Below are positions 22,371-33,009 of a stretch of DNA of 64,000 nt, piece by piece (within the stretch, counting starts at the first letter, position 1; each line of letters starts with the position of its first letter). Below the pieces are notes generated by a model that made no database searches, had not been told where the DNA came from, and saw only the letters and a program-made list of their open reading frames with translations. The translations under genes and the position numbers were made by a program. Origin of the DNA: Blastobasis lacticolella (taxonomy: Eukaryota > Arthropoda > Insecta > Lepidoptera > Blastobasidae); assembly GCA_905147135.1 (NCBI GenBank), contig LR990049.1:3365428-3429427 (forward strand). Reading direction: 5' to 3'.

Positions 22371-22728
22371 TTTATGGGTCAATGTGTACGCTTTTATAAT
22401 AAGGTTCCAACAGATATTCAGAATTTACCATTGAATAAATTTAAAGTCGCTATAAAAAACAAATTATGTCAAAAAAGTTATTATAGTATATCTGAATATG
22501 TAAATGACAAAAGTCCATGGTACTGAACTGCTGTTCTATACAGGTATTTACTTTTAAGATAGTATATAGGACAAATAATGTATTAGTACAAAAGACATGT
22601 TTAAAAAAAAAAAGAATTAACGTAGGCTCTGTGGGTTTATTGCCGTTTCTTTTCCCCACGGAGAACCACCTTGGAAGCGGCGTTAATTTTCCTTCCTCTC
22701 CCACACATGGTGTCTCCTGTCTGCGCTA

Positions 22729-22985
22729 GGGTAGGGGTAGGGTAGTAGTTAGAGTAGGGGTAGGGTAGGGTAGGGTTGGAGTAAGATAGAGATAAGGTAG
22801 TATAGGGTTGGGTAGGGGTAAGATAGTGGTAGGGTCGGGGTAAGATAGTGGTAGGGTAGGGGTAAGGTAGTGGTAGGGTCGGGGTAAGATAGTGGTAGGG
22901 TAGGGGTAAGGTAGTGGTAGGGTAGGGTTAAGGCAATGGTAGGGGTAAGGTAGCGATAGGGAAGGGATAGGATAGAGTAGGGTGG
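22729..22985. repeat. G-rich satellite, GGGTAGGGG/GGTAAG variants
   Basis: About 250 bp of GGTAG, GGGGTAAGATAGTGGTAGGG and related units, directly after the LINE 3' end. It is not the insect TTAGG telomere repeat. Runs of G on one strand could form G-quadruplexes. Confidence 0.85.
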
Positions 22986-23200
22986 TAGCGACTACCTACC
23001 ACATACAGCATGTGTGATGCACGCTCACTTAAAAGTCTGTCTGGCGGTGGCGTGGGGGCCGGGTCGCTCTTTTCCCTCAAATATGGTTGAATTGGACGAT
23101 GGCTGGGCTCTGCGTTATACTCGTGAACGGGTGCTCCCTTGGTGGACTGGCTTACTCTTGCTGTAGTTTTAGGTGGTTTTTTCTTAATTATACTAGACAT
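22986..23200 (-). CDS. Small Pro/Lys-rich ORF of unknown origin
   Basis: From ATG at 23200 the frame begins MSSIIKKKPPKTTARVSQS and is basic and Pro-rich. It then runs on into the G-rich satellite, where reading it as protein is meaningless. A TATATTATATTATATAGG stretch lies just upstream. It could be the start of a LINE ORF1 or chance. No domain is visible. Confidence 0.2.
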
Positions 23201-23391
23201 ACCTATATAATATAATATAGCGTTCCGGCTCTGCCTGGCATTGTCGAGCACGGTTCGGTTGGCGAGGGATACGATTATCTACGGTCATAGGGCGGTCAGC
23301 GTGTCACTGTGTGTTTCCTTCCTACTTTCCTATCCCCCTCATTTTTGACGATTGAAAGAGATATTTATTGTCCTAATCAATAAAGAAATTT

Positions 23392-23430
23392 TGATTTTGA
23401 TTTTGATTTTATTGAAAAAAAAAAAGAATT
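23392..23430 (+). repeat. ATTTTG repeats and A-run
   Basis: AAATTTTGATTTTGATTTTG followed by an A run, a form of LINE 3' tail common in insects. The body of the element is not recognised. Confidence 0.4.
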
Positions 23431-23695
23431 ATGTTTTTATTTTATACTTTTCGATTACAATATTTAAATTTCTAAAATTTTCATTTAAATGTACACTAAA
23501 TTACACCGTCTTTTAGGTGGTTTGATTTAAATTATATTAGGAAATAATAAAATTATACACCGATGTTTCAAAAGAAACGTCAGGTCTTCAGGAGCTCCAG
23601 CAACATGTGGGGCGTTCAAAACATTGCGTGCGTTATTTTCTGAGAGCTTATTTCAATAGACGAAAAAACGGAATATAAATAATAATAATAATAAT

Positions 23696-23948
23696 AAATA
23701 ATCGTGGACAAATTCACACAGCGCCATCTAGCCCCAAACTAAGCAAAGCTTGTACTATGGGTGCTAGATAACTGATATACTACTTAAATACTTTTTTTTT
23801 TTAAATACATACTTATTATACATACTACACCCAGACCCGTAACAGAAATTAAAATTCTTCATTTCAATTTCTGCCCGGCCGGGAATCGAACCCGGGACCT
23901 CTTGCGTGGTTGACTGGCATGTTGACCACTGAACCACTCAGGTCGTCG
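23696..23948 (-). mobile_element. SINE family B, full length
   Basis: The minus-strand head is CTGAGTGGTTCAGTGGTCAA with B box GGTTCGATTCCCGG. The body contains AATGAAGAATTTTAATTTCT, and CTAGATGGCGCTGTGTGAAT, with an AAT-type repeat tail at 23676-23700. Best-preserved copy of this family. Confidence 0.85.
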
Positions 23949-23999
23949 GAATAGCGAGGTTCATAAGAATTGTAGAGTGAGCGAACAGGGAATATTTTT

Positions 24000-26180
24000 G
24001 ATTTATTTATTTATTTATTTATTTATTTAAAACAACTTTACAGTATAACAGTATTCACCAATTCACTGAAAGCTAAAGATATATCAGTATTTATTACAAA
24101 ACAATATCATTCATTAATCCTCTCGCAGTACTTCAAGCATTCCTTGCACACATCCATCCATCGCCAGTTAAATAAGTCACACTCGGGTGCCGATGCCAGG
24201 AGCGCGTTGAGCATACCCAAGGCTCGAATAATGGGTGAATTGGCGTGCGAAACGGTTCGGACCGCGGGAGTAGCGAGTAAACTGGGCTGGCGTGGTCTGA
24301 GTTGAATCCTGGGAACTGGAGGTACAAATAGTCGTACCGCTCTAGACACCAGGTCAAGACAGTCTGACTCACCACGCAAAATACGACAAACCATTACCAA
24401 AAGGTAGTAATTACGCCTTACCTCTAAAGAATTAAAGCCTAGGAACCCCTGTAGAAATTTAGTCGGGTACAAGAAAGGGTAATACCCATAAATTTTTTTG
24501 TAGAGAAAACGAAGGAATGCCTTTTGAATCTTCTCCAGAAGCAAGGCGTAAGTACATTGGTAAGGGTTCCACACTATCGATGACGATTCCAGCTTTGATC
24601 TAACCAAGGCAGTATAAACAAGCTTGATTGATGCGGGATCGTGAAATTCTCTGGCGTTCCTGATTATAAAACCTAACCTTTTATAACACCCCACTGCAAG
24701 GTCCCTAATGTGTCCGTGGAAGTTTAACGCTGAGTCGAATGTGACGCCCAAATCCTTGACCGTTGTGACGCGCCTAATTATTTCATGGCCAAGCTTGTAC
24801 TGAGTTATGATTGGATTTTTAGATCTGCTGAATGAAATCACACAGCACTTATCAGGATTGAAGAGAAGCTTGTTTTCAAGGCTCCATTCCAGTACCGCGT
24901 CGATATCATTCTGCAAGGAATTACAATCTGACGCTGTATCCACGACATGAACGAGTTTGAGGTCATCCGCATAGAGCAGACCTTCAGCGGAGCTAAGAAC
25001 AGATGTCAGGTCATTGATCATGATGTTAAATAAAAGCGGACCCAGTACAGAGCCCTGGCTTACCCCTGAACGTGTGTGATAGAGATCCGACAGGAAACAA
25101 CCATGGCGTACATACTGCTGCCTATCAGACATGTAGCTGGCAAAGAGCTGCAGCAACTGTGGTGATAAACCAATTGCACAGAGCCTACCCAGCAACACAT
25201 CATTATCCACCCGGTCAAACGCCTTTTTGAAGTCGAAGTAAAGGACATCAACTTGAGCCCCTCGATCCAGATTTTCGGATATCATGCTGACCAATGTCAC
25301 TAAATTGGTATTAACCGATCTATTTGACCTAAACCCATGCTGAGCCTCGCACAAATAAGGTTTTATCTGCGAAGAAATACGACTATGGAGAATGCACTCG
25401 TATAGCTTGGCCGAAGACGATTGAATCGCTATGGGTCTGCAATTCGTAACATCGGAAGAGTCACCAGACTTAGGAATCGGCGTGACACGGGTAGTTTTCC
25501 AGCGTTGTGGGTAAACACTTGTGGACAACGACAAATTAAGAACATGGCAAATAGGACCCACGAGCACATCTTTGCAGCCTTTTATAATAAACGCAGGTAC
25601 ATGATCAGGACCAACCGAAAGTTTGAGCTTATTTATGCCCCTTTCAACTTCCCTGGCAGTAATTTCCGTGACACTTATATAATTAGCAGATGTAGTTTTA
25701 TCATTTGAGCAGATCTTTTCGCAATCAAGAAGTGGAACATCGGGTAGAAACACGCTAGCAAAGAATGAAGCAAACGCCTGCGCTGCCCCACTGCCAGTAA
25801 AGCATTTGCCTTCATAGGTGACTTTAGTTTCAAAGCCAGCCTTGGATTTGAGACTGCTTATGTGTTGCCAGAATGCACGGGGGTTGTCCTTAATCCTATT
25901 TTCAATGTGCCGAATGTAAGTGTCATACGCTAGTAGGGAACGTTTTTTTATATCTGTTCGAAGATAAGCAAACTGAGCATAAGACTCTTTACAGCCATGA
26001 GCCTTCCATTGGCGATGAAAGACTGCTTTGCGTTTGATGTCCCTAATTAGGTCAGATGTAAACCAAACCGGATACGTCCTATTTGCAGAAGTAGATCTAG
26101 TCTTTTTAGGTACACATTTGTCAAATATATCGTAGAGAATGCATTGATTTGTGTCTAGTCTGTTATGTGTCTTTGCCAGT
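24000..26180 (-). mobile_element. 5'-truncated Jockey-type LINE
   Basis: It runs from a (TAAA)n tail on the minus strand (24000-24030) through a short 3' UTR to an ORF2 that stays open to about 26175, where the element ends abruptly. A second shorter copy lies at 39029-39825. Confidence 0.8.
24107..26175 (-). CDS. LINE reverse transcriptase ORF2, 5'-truncated
   Basis: The frame has no usable Met near its start because the element is truncated. It can be read from about 26175 (RLDTNQCILYDIFDKC) through the linker (DNPRAFWQHISSLKSKAGFE). RT motifs follow: TPIPKSGDSSDVTNCRPIAI, EAQHGFRSNRSVNTNLVTL, DFKKAFDRVDNDVLLGRL, GVSQGSVLGPLLFNIMINDL and the catalytic YADD box, then FNPDKCCVISFSR and a C-terminal tail ending at 24107. 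No internal stop was seen. The endonuclease is missing, so it cannot mobilise itself. Jockey-group assignment is from motif style. Confidence 0.8.
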
Positions 26181-26515
26181 GTCTACTGGTAGCCAGATTA
26201 TATAAATTACTTAAAAATTCTACCATAAATATTTAATAATTTCACCTGGCAAGTGCGTTTTGACAAATGTCAAAGACACAAATACGTAAGAGTGGGTTAC
26301 TTAAGCCCGCGGGGACTATTCTAGCGACAAATCCCGGTTCAGCTGCTAGCGATAAATCTGTTAGAAAAAAGTCGAATTTGATTCTGTATGGCGGTAAGTC
26401 AATGGTACACGATCAAGAAGAACTACGATCCATGGCCATGAAGTAAGCTTTGGGCAATTGTTCGTCTATTTTATACTGACATTAGCGAAATTGAAATCTT
26501 ATAAAAAATCATAAT
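26181..26515. other. Unannotated stretch between LINE and SINE
   Basis: Nothing recognised. Confidence 0.3.
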
Positions 26516-26807
26516 CACCTTGGCGTTAATGTCGATTGTGCTTTTGCGCCCGAAGGCCTGGGATCCGCCTTGACCATGATCCAGGTTTTCGCAGATCAGG
26601 TAATTACAGTGCAGCGACTGCCATCTGACCTCCGTGACCCTGCTACAAGGGGACCCTGACCAGATTGGATCATGGTTACACATTCATTTCATCACGATGT
26701 TTTCCCTCACCGTAAGAGCATCATTGGTACATGGCCGCAGCGGGATTCGAACCTGGTACCTCTCGCTTACTAGTCGAATACCCTAACCGCTCGGCCACCG
26801 AGGCTCT
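26516..26807 (-). mobile_element. SINE family A, full length
   Basis: The minus-strand tRNA-like head is the clearest in the window: GCCTCGGTGGCCGAGCGGTT as box A region and GGTTCGAATCCCGC as box B, then GCGGCCATGTACC. The body lacks a piece between TGATGAAATG and the Ala-rich block but ends correctly at ATTAACGCCAAGGTG. Leu/Ser-type A box; it lacks a convincing full cloverleaf, so I treat it as a SINE rather than a tRNA gene. Confidence 0.85.
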
Positions 26808-27530
26808 CCAGAAATTGAAATGTAAATATTATGACAATACTTGCATACCATAAACCATTTCTTATTATATTACCATCTATTACTACTTATCATCTGGCAG
26901 GCCGAAAGATTGTCGAATGAAATGTAATTTGGTATCAATGTGGTGGATAAGATTGAGCGCAATTTTCTGTGCACTGTAGCGGGTACTTAAACAAAACATC
27001 TATATCAGCGTTAGACTCTAGCCACCGAATTTTTGCACTGTAGAATTTGTGCTCTATGTTACGGTATCATTAAAAGTTTGTCTAACTCGACAAGTAAGTC
27101 GGACTGAAATGTTTTGATTCTGATGTAGGAGAGCTGTGCCCTCATCCTACCTACCTTAGGGGGCCTACCTAGGGAGCAAAATTTGCAGTGTGGTGTCCAA
27201 CAGAGTAAAATAGCATCGCCGTCCACACTAAGAGGTGTCGTAAAAGGCGACTTATTTCAGAGGTAGGGCGTTACTTTTCCAAGCTTCAGGTTTTTACCTA
27301 CCTTATATATACTCTTGCAGGCTAGCGAGTGGAGGGGAATAAAAACTAGCCTATATTTGTCCTCAGGTTCTAAATTATCTGCGTAATGCACCAGTCAAAT
27401 TAGGAGGAAAGATTCGGACTGTTGGTAAAAAGAAACGAGTAATTAACCCGCTATTACGACATGTGGGAGTATTACCATCCTAAAAATTCAATTACCCGAA
27501 TAATGGAGCAGTCTCTCTATGTGTGCCGAT
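26808..27530. other. Repeat debris, no gene
   Basis: A short piece near 27190-27265 (GGTGTCGTAAAAGGCGACTT) matches the repeat family annotated at 32030 and 37105. Confidence 0.35.
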
Positions 27531-27682
27531 TGTCATAAAAACGCGGTGGCCAAAACTGGAACTGCGGAAAAATAACGACACTTACTTTTGAAATGTATTT
27601 GAACTGACATGTCAATCCCAAAAACAGCGCCGCCGGTACCAGGTCTGATAAGTTTGTGGCACTGCACAGCGCAGGAGCGGCA

Positions 27683-27708
27683 CCGCGCTCACGCCGGCGT
27701 GAGCGCGG
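27683..27708. repeat. 26-bp GC-rich perfect palindrome
   Basis: CCGCGCTCACGCC and its exact reverse complement, in a local GC-rich patch of GAGCGCGG repeats. Confidence 0.85.
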
Positions 27709-28012
27709 CCTGAGCGCGGCGGGAACGCGGCGCGATGCTGGCGCAATGCCTAGGCAACTTTCACACCGCGCTCGCGCCACACTCGCGCCGAGCTTTGTTT
27801 GTGGCAGGGCCTTATAGTTTTTCTATTACAACTAGTACCAGTTACATTAACATTCTATTCAACCCACTTAATGGTAAGTGATATCTACAATTCTTACATT
27901 CAAGTTGCAGGGTACAAAAATGTAGAACAGCAGGAATAATATCATAGTGAAGACCTATTTGAAAACAGGAACATTGCAATTGCATCTTCCTCTTACTGCT
28001 GAAATACGTACC

Positions 28013-28034
28013 AATATTATAAATTTATAATATT
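28013..28034. repeat. 22-bp palindrome, locus C copy
   Basis: Identical to 12470-12491. On the minus strand it is followed by GGTACGTATTT as in gene A, and preceded by diverged but alignable 3' flank (TTTCCTAAT, AAAGGAATTTG, TAGGC). Confidence 0.8.
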
Positions 28035-28283
28035 ACAATAATTTTTACTTATTCTGTATGAAATAATTATAAAAAAGCTCAATCGTTGCTAGCCTACCAA
28101 CAAATTCCTTTAAGTATATTAGGAAATTATCACTTCATTTAAATATGAAAATTATAAATTAAATCCTTTAAAAATAATTCTCTATAAGTAATACTTAAAA
28201 AATGAATCTATGTTGCGAGTCCCATAAGTCATAAGCGATTACATCACACGGGGTCACGAGGTCACTAAACAAAAAAGGCAGTA

Positions 28284-28534
28284 GAGCTCGTCTAGTCTAA
28301 GATGACGCGCCCCACTACTTAGTTAGTTGATTTTGATGTGTGAGTGCAAATATTGATAACGACACTTCATCTGTGTGGGAGCCAATGAACGACGCGTGCT
28401 GCTACGTTTGAATCTTACCGGCAACTGAATGACCAATTACAACGGCATTTGTATATGTATTGCGTCCATATTTTAAACTTGCTTGTGCGCGTTAATGCGA
28501 TAGGGGGGCGCGTCATTTTAGATTAGACGAGCTC
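28284..28534. mobile_element. Mariner-type MITE 1
   Basis: 251 bp with terminal inverted repeats GAGCTCGTCTAGTCTAAGAT (left) and GAGCTCGTCTAATCTAAAAT (right, reverse complement), flanked by TA at 28282-28283 and 28535-28536. It sits in the 3' UTR-like region of locus C. No coding capacity. Confidence 0.85.
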
Positions 28535-28563
28535 TACATGATAATCAGTGACTATAGTCATTT

Positions 28564-29105
28564 TCATTTGCCGATGTATGGCAGTTTCTTCAATAACATA
28601 TTTTTGCCAATGTCAAAGATTGTATCCATGACTTCCGGTGCTATTTTTTAGACGAAACCTAAAACCACAGCTCCCGCGTTCTGCTTGCCACCTTTGGAGT
28701 TGTATCGTCCGTGCCTACGCCAGTGGCTGTTTTTCTTCCGGTGGTAGAGCTCGTCTAATTTAAAATGACGCGCCCCACTATCGCATTAACGCACACAAGC
28801 AAGTTTAAAATATGGACGCAATACATATACAAATGCCGTTGTAATTGGTCATTCAGTTGCGGTAAGATTCAAACGTCGGAGCACGCGCCGTTCATTGGCT
28901 CCCACACATATGAAGTGTCGTTATTAATATTTGCACTCACACATCGAAATCAACTAACTAAGTAGTGGGGCGCGTCATCTTAGACTAGACGAGCTCTACC
29001 CTTAATTGGATTTGTGATAACTTTGAGAATTGTACCGTTCTCCGCTGCTGTTGTGGTACCGACCTGTATCCCTGTTGCTGCTCTTGCCACTCCTATTGTG
29101 GTGAT
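28564..29105 (-). pseudogene. Locus C terminal exon copy C2, split by a MITE
   Basis: It begins DHHNRSGKSSNRDTGRYHNS, then GERYNSQSYHKS, has a stop in place of the family His, and is split at the YHRKK position by the MITE at 28747-28996. It resumes as HRKKNSHWRRHGRYNSKGG, has a second stop after LGFV and ends VMDTIFDIGKNMLLKKLPYI. The preserved C-terminal end shows that this part was conserved before decay. Confidence 0.75.
28747..28996. mobile_element. Mariner-type MITE 2, inverted relative to MITE 1
   Basis: 250 bp, TIR GAGCTCGTCTA, TA duplication at 28745-28746 and 28997-28998. Removing it and one TA restores the GGTGGTACCC junction expected from the other exon copies. Its sequence is the reverse complement of MITE 1 over the whole length. 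Confidence 0.9.
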
Positions 29106-29132
29106 CTGCAAAGTGTGTTAAAATACAGTACG

Positions 29133-29154
29133 AATATTATAAATTTATAATATA
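29133..29154. repeat. 22-bp palindrome, third copy (one mismatch)
   Basis: It follows copy C1 almost immediately, which suggests that the end of the exon and its 3' UTR were deleted. Confidence 0.75.
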
Positions 29155-29167
29155 ACAATAAATATAA

Positions 29168-29416
29168 CTTCAGCATAGTGTCCCCTCCCACCTTTAGCGT
29201 AGTGTCCTCTCCCACCTTCAGAGTAGTGTCTCTTGCCACCTTCGAAGTAGTGTTTCCAGCCACCCACGGCACTGCCTTTCTTCCGGTGGTACCCGTGATT
29301 GGATTTACGAGAACTGTAAGAACTGTGGGAACTGCGAGACTTTTAGCGGCCTCCGGTGCTCTTGTGGTACCGACCGGTATCCTTGCTGCTGCTCCCGCTG
29401 TTCTTATTGTGGTAAT
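29168..29416 (-). pseudogene. Locus C terminal exon copy C1, 3'-truncated
   Basis: It starts DYHNKNSGSSSKDTGRYHKS after TTTTTGCAG and has TAA at 29345-29343. It continues with SSHSSYSSRKSNHGYHRKK and octads KHYFEGG, RHYSEGG and GHYAKGG, then loses similarity at about 29168 without a donor site. Confidence 0.75.
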
Positions 29417-29429
29417 CTGCAAAAAGTAT

Positions 29430-30161
29430 TAGGCCTTAAAACTTAGAACCTAGAATTTGATCCCTTCTAAACATAGCGTTTAACTAGATCTAATTACACT
29501 GTCAATTTGGAAGACTTTGCATATTTTAAAATCAATACAATATAATAGTAGGAAGCTATAAGCTATTACAATCTTTTTACATTCACCAATCAAACCGAGC
29601 CAATAGCGGACTTTACAAGTTCGGACCGCGGATAACGCCTCACGCCATTCCTACCCTCGTCCCGAAGCGTACGTGTAAACGCGCGTAATAGTCTGATTCG
29701 CGATCTGCGGTGGCTTAATCCGTGATTCAGAACGCAGTCCCGATGCGCAGAAAGGCCTTTTTGGATGTGATGGCAGCTAGTAATAGTTACTCGCTGATAA
29801 GAACACATGAAATGATGACTTGTCTTGTTTGTAAAACTTTGTTGTACCTACGAATTCCGTATAATCAAAGACTTTTATATACTAGCGTATGGACCGATTC
29901 ATTGTACAAAGCAAATGGCACCACTTGGTGCTAAAACTGCAATGGAGCACCAACCTTGTCTCAGTGACGTTTTGGCCCCGTGTGCGAATGGTCCTTGCTT
30001 TACAAACTAGGAATGCCGAGTTGCGTAGTAAACACATGCACTAAGTCCGATAAACAGTAACCGAAATAAGGATGGAGTTTATTTTTTCCTTAAAGTATAA
30101 CAAACATTATTGCGACTGTGTGGGGTGACGTGTGTCTTATCATGCCAACGAAAACACTTAC
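29430..30161. other. Locus C intron-equivalent
   Basis: The first 120 bp on the exon side match the gene A intron 2 end (AGTTAAACGCTATGTTTAGA). The rest is unrecognised. Confidence 0.5.
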
Positions 30162-30264
30162 CACCGGATGCTGCTAATGCGCAAACGCACACAGCCAGGA
30201 GCAAAGTTACACTAACCGACCCATTGCGCTGATTAGATGTTACTGTTGATGAACTGTGTATTAC

Positions 30265-31075
30265 ACGGGTATACAGGGTTACAGGAAAAGTCGACCTAGA
30301 TCCGTTAAGGGCGTGTAGTACACATCATTTCTGAATGTTTTCACTATGGAACCCCCCATCCTAAACTTAACCGTTTTCGAGATATTCGAGTTTTAATTTT
30401 TTTTATTTTAAAATTCCCAATTTTTCGGCTATTGAATTGTATATTTTGATTTTTTTTTACTCTTATGATTATTTTTTTGGATTTTTACATGAAGAATGAG
30501 ATGCTTAATGACCTCAATGACTAAAATTGCACGTAAGTTAACTAAATAGGTCATTGTAGACGATCGAAACTTAATAAAATAAGTAAAAATTATAATAAAA
30601 TATTTTTCTTTTCTGGATATCTCAAAAAAATATTATGGCATTTGCTCTGCAGATGTGCTTAAAAACATCTACATTTTATCAGCTATCTAACGAGGTATAA
30701 CACTCTAGGGTATTTATTAACCTCAAAGGTGAAACTTAGTTTCTAAGGCTACATGGCAGTCAGAATAATAATAATAATAATATATCTTTATTAAAGGCAA
30801 TAAAAACCCAATATACAATAATTACAATAAAATAAATAATGAATAATATAAAAATACAATAATAATAATAATGTAAATTGAGTGTTAAAAATACACTGTC
30901 GTCTGTCAGGTAGGTACCATCATTTTCTGTTCTGGTCTCTATGGACAGACAGCCAATATTTAAAAATCGGACTAGTGAGATCCTCAGAGATGGCCCTGAG
31001 TATGCTGTTGCCAGAAGTGCGCAGCGCGCTCCAGAAGGAGGCGCGCTTATTTAATCTAATTAATTTGACTTAAGT
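30265..31075. repeat. AT-rich repeat debris beginning ATACAGGGTTACAGG
   Basis: An element-like edge (ATACAGGGTTACAGGAAAAG) abuts the locus C signal exon within 40 bp and may have removed its promoter. An AATAAT microsatellite and A-rich sequence follow at 30765-30870. No coding sequence is recognised. Confidence 0.35.
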
Positions 31076-31200
31076 TCAGCATCATCATTTCAGCCTACTG
31101 GCTTCCACTACTGAACATAGGCCTCCCTCGGCCAGGTACAACCTTCATGCATCCATCGATGTCCCGCTATCCTGACCTAGGAGATCATTCAGTTTTTATA
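31076..31200. repeat. Interspersed repeat fragment (CATCATCATTTCAGCCTACT)
   Basis: CATCATCATTTCAGCCTACT and CTGAACATAGGCCTCCCTC are typical of a widespread lepidopteran repeat with a CAT-rich end. A related piece (CTGCTGGGCATAGGCC) is at 37550. Confidence 0.45.
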
Positions 31201-31415
31201 GCATTTTTTTTTTGTTCATATCTTCGATCGTACAAATAATTTATTTATTTATTTATTTGTATCAGGCTACAGAGGCCCATAAATATAATACATATAACAT
31301 ACAAAATTATAAAAACAGTAAACAATACATTATAGCCAAACAAAATAATATAACCTATACAACAATACCACTTATAAAATTAATTAATATAATAATTTTC
31401 AAAACTAAATTCTAA

Positions 31416-31562
31416 CAGTTTTCACTTAATGTCTGTGATACCAAATGTCGTTTCGGCGGCACCGGAAATTCTGGGTCGCCCAGGGAATCGCCGGTACACC
31501 ACACCCTTCGGCCAATAATCTTCCCTCATGAAGAAATCCAAGTCTGCGGTGGGAACCAACAC
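31416..31562 (-). pseudogene. Retroelement-derived fragment
   Basis: The minus strand reads VVLVPTADLDFFMREDYWP, then KGVVYRRFPGRPRISGAAE, in one frame. It resembles the C-terminal part of a LINE ORF1-like protein. The neighbours are AT-rich and a small ACGTATATACGG repeat (31563-31620). Confidence 0.35.
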
Positions 31563-32029
31563 CACGAACGTATATACGGCCACGAACGTATATACGTATA
31601 TACGGAACTGTATATACGGCTTATAAGCTTGAGTTTTACCGCGCCTATAATTTCGACAAATACAATTAAAGGGGGCGTATGTATGTATGTGAGCGTTTAA
31701 TTAAAGCTCTTCCTTATCTATAGAAATAAAGAAATAGAAATAGAAACATTTCTACACAGAAAAACAACACCACAAAATAAAATATACAAAGTAAGAAAAA
31801 AACAGAAATTAACAATAAAAAGAGTAAACTTTTAAAAAACACAGTTCTTTTTAAATATTATTGTTACACAGTGGCGTTGCATATGCATGGGTGTGTTGTG
31901 GTGTGTTGATGTGTGCAAAAGCTCCTCAGCATAAAGCTCCGGCGAAACCGAAGCGCTGGTTTTCAGTGAGCCCTGCCGAGTGAGGTACGGACGAAGAAGC
32001 TATATTTAAAAAAATATAATATAATAATG

Positions 32030-32262
32030 GCCGTATGGTGACCGGCAGAGTGGAATAGCACCAACTCATTACGCTCATGGGTGTCGTAGAAGGCGACTAA
32101 TGTTTTCGAGGTAAAAGATCAAAGTCTCTGTAGTCTGGAAAATGGGCAGCAGCATTTTCCATTGTTATATTTAAACACTGCCACGCCTGCCCAGCGTGGA
32201 GATTATGGCAATAACCTCCCCTTTCGTGGAAGAGGCCCTAAGTCCTGCAGTGATGATGATAA
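32030..32262 (+). repeat. Interspersed repeat with GATGATGAT end
   Basis: TGGTGACCGGCAGAGTGGAA, GGTGTCGTAGAAGGCGACTA, AATGGGCAGCAGCATTTTCC and TGCAGTGATGATGAT. The reverse complement is at 37105-37385. Non-coding; probably a LINE 3' end or SINE. Confidence 0.65.
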
Positions 32263-32490
32263 ATATATAATTGTGTGTGTAGTGTTGTAACGAGTGCAGT
32301 GTCAAAACGAGTACCCAATACCTACAAAATACTTAAATAAAAATAAATTCCAGAGTGCAGAGGAGTTTTTAATACAAAAGGATTAAAATAATAAATAATT
32401 CGCTACTGTGTGAAGTGAAAATTTTAAATTTACTAACCCACAAAAATTATTCATATTAAATTTACCAGTTTGATGTCTACCTAAAAAATA

Positions 32491-32726
32491 ATGTCAATTA
32501 AAATGTCAAAAACTCACAAGTCAAAAACGCATTTTCATTTTGCATTCGACAAAGCGTACCGGAAATGTCACAAGTCAGCCATGAGCAACCTGTACTGCGC
32601 AACAATACTTTGGTTTTTTTTACTCGTATTATTAATGTGTATTTCTTTATGTGTATTTCTTTATGTGTACTTGGATATAACCGACGTGTCCGCTTATCTT
32701 TACTACAGCGTAGCGGCGTTATCACG
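32491..32726 (+). CDS. Candidate 5' exon of a membrane protein
   Basis: ATG at 32491 (second ATG 32506) opens a frame with a Lys/His-rich start (KMSKTHKSKTHFHF). A strong membrane segment follows (ATILWFFLLVLLMCISL to VFLYVYLDI), then DVSAYLYYSVAALS and a possible donor (CACG/GTATGAG) at 32727. The arrangement fits a single-pass type II protein. I find no acceptor or partner exon in the window and recognise no family, so it may be chance in AT-rich DNA. Confidence 0.3.
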
Positions 32727-32803
32727 GTATGAGGTCAATATCATTACTTATTAAGGGTAACTTATAAATAACTATGCGGAATTCTCTTCGTGTACAAACT
32801 TAC

Positions 32804-33009
32804 TCGTAGACAAAATAGATTTCAGCATTTTTTCTGTTGGATTTATACACCAATATTTTACAAACGGAGTTTCCACCCTGGTTAAATGCAATGGGTATTT
32901 CCCACGCCACAACACTGCGTTGCGCGTCGCAACGCATCCTATGCACGTAGGTCTTGAGAAGTCCGCCTGCATGGGTTAATACTACCGCCTTATTTATTTC
33001 TGCCGCCAA
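32804..33009 (-). CDS. Candidate internal exon of unknown gene
   Basis: The frame reads AAEINKAVVLTHAGGLLKTY, then VHRMRCDAQRSVVAWEIPI and KILVYKSNRKNAEIYFVY. The composition looks globular rather than repeat-like. It ends at a perfect TACGA/GTAAGT donor. No ATG begins it and no partner exon is recognised. It could belong to an unknown gene or mobile element. Confidence 0.3.

Larger units (their letters stand above)
18805..22725 (+). mobile_element. CR1-type non-LTR retrotransposon, nearly intact ORF2
   Basis: It consists of an esterase-like ORF1 end (18832-19503), a long ORF2 (19566-22525 with one nonsense codon) and a 3' untranslated region ending near 22725. The ORF order, the endonuclease-RT layout and the C-terminal tail fit the CR1 group. 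The 5' end is not defined. Confidence 0.8.
28205..30224 (-). pseudogene. Locus C: decayed paralogue of genes A and B
   Basis: A signal-peptide exon at 30224-30162 starts MGRLV and ends at a GTAAGT donor. One missing base near codon 6 shifts the frame into an immediate TAA. Reading the downstream frame gives TLLLAVCVCALAASG, a typical signal core. Two terminal-exon copies follow: C1 from 29416 (after TTTTTGCAG) and C2 from 29105 (after TTTGCAG) to the stop at 28566-28564. The 3' untranslated homology reaches about 28205. No Asn-rich middle exon is seen. Frameshift, premature stops, a deletion and two MITEs show that it is dead. Confidence 0.7.

Noticed and set aside
22729..22985. Telomeric repeat
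   Set aside because: Units are GGTAG/GGGGTAAG, not the insect TTAGG repeat, and degenerate.
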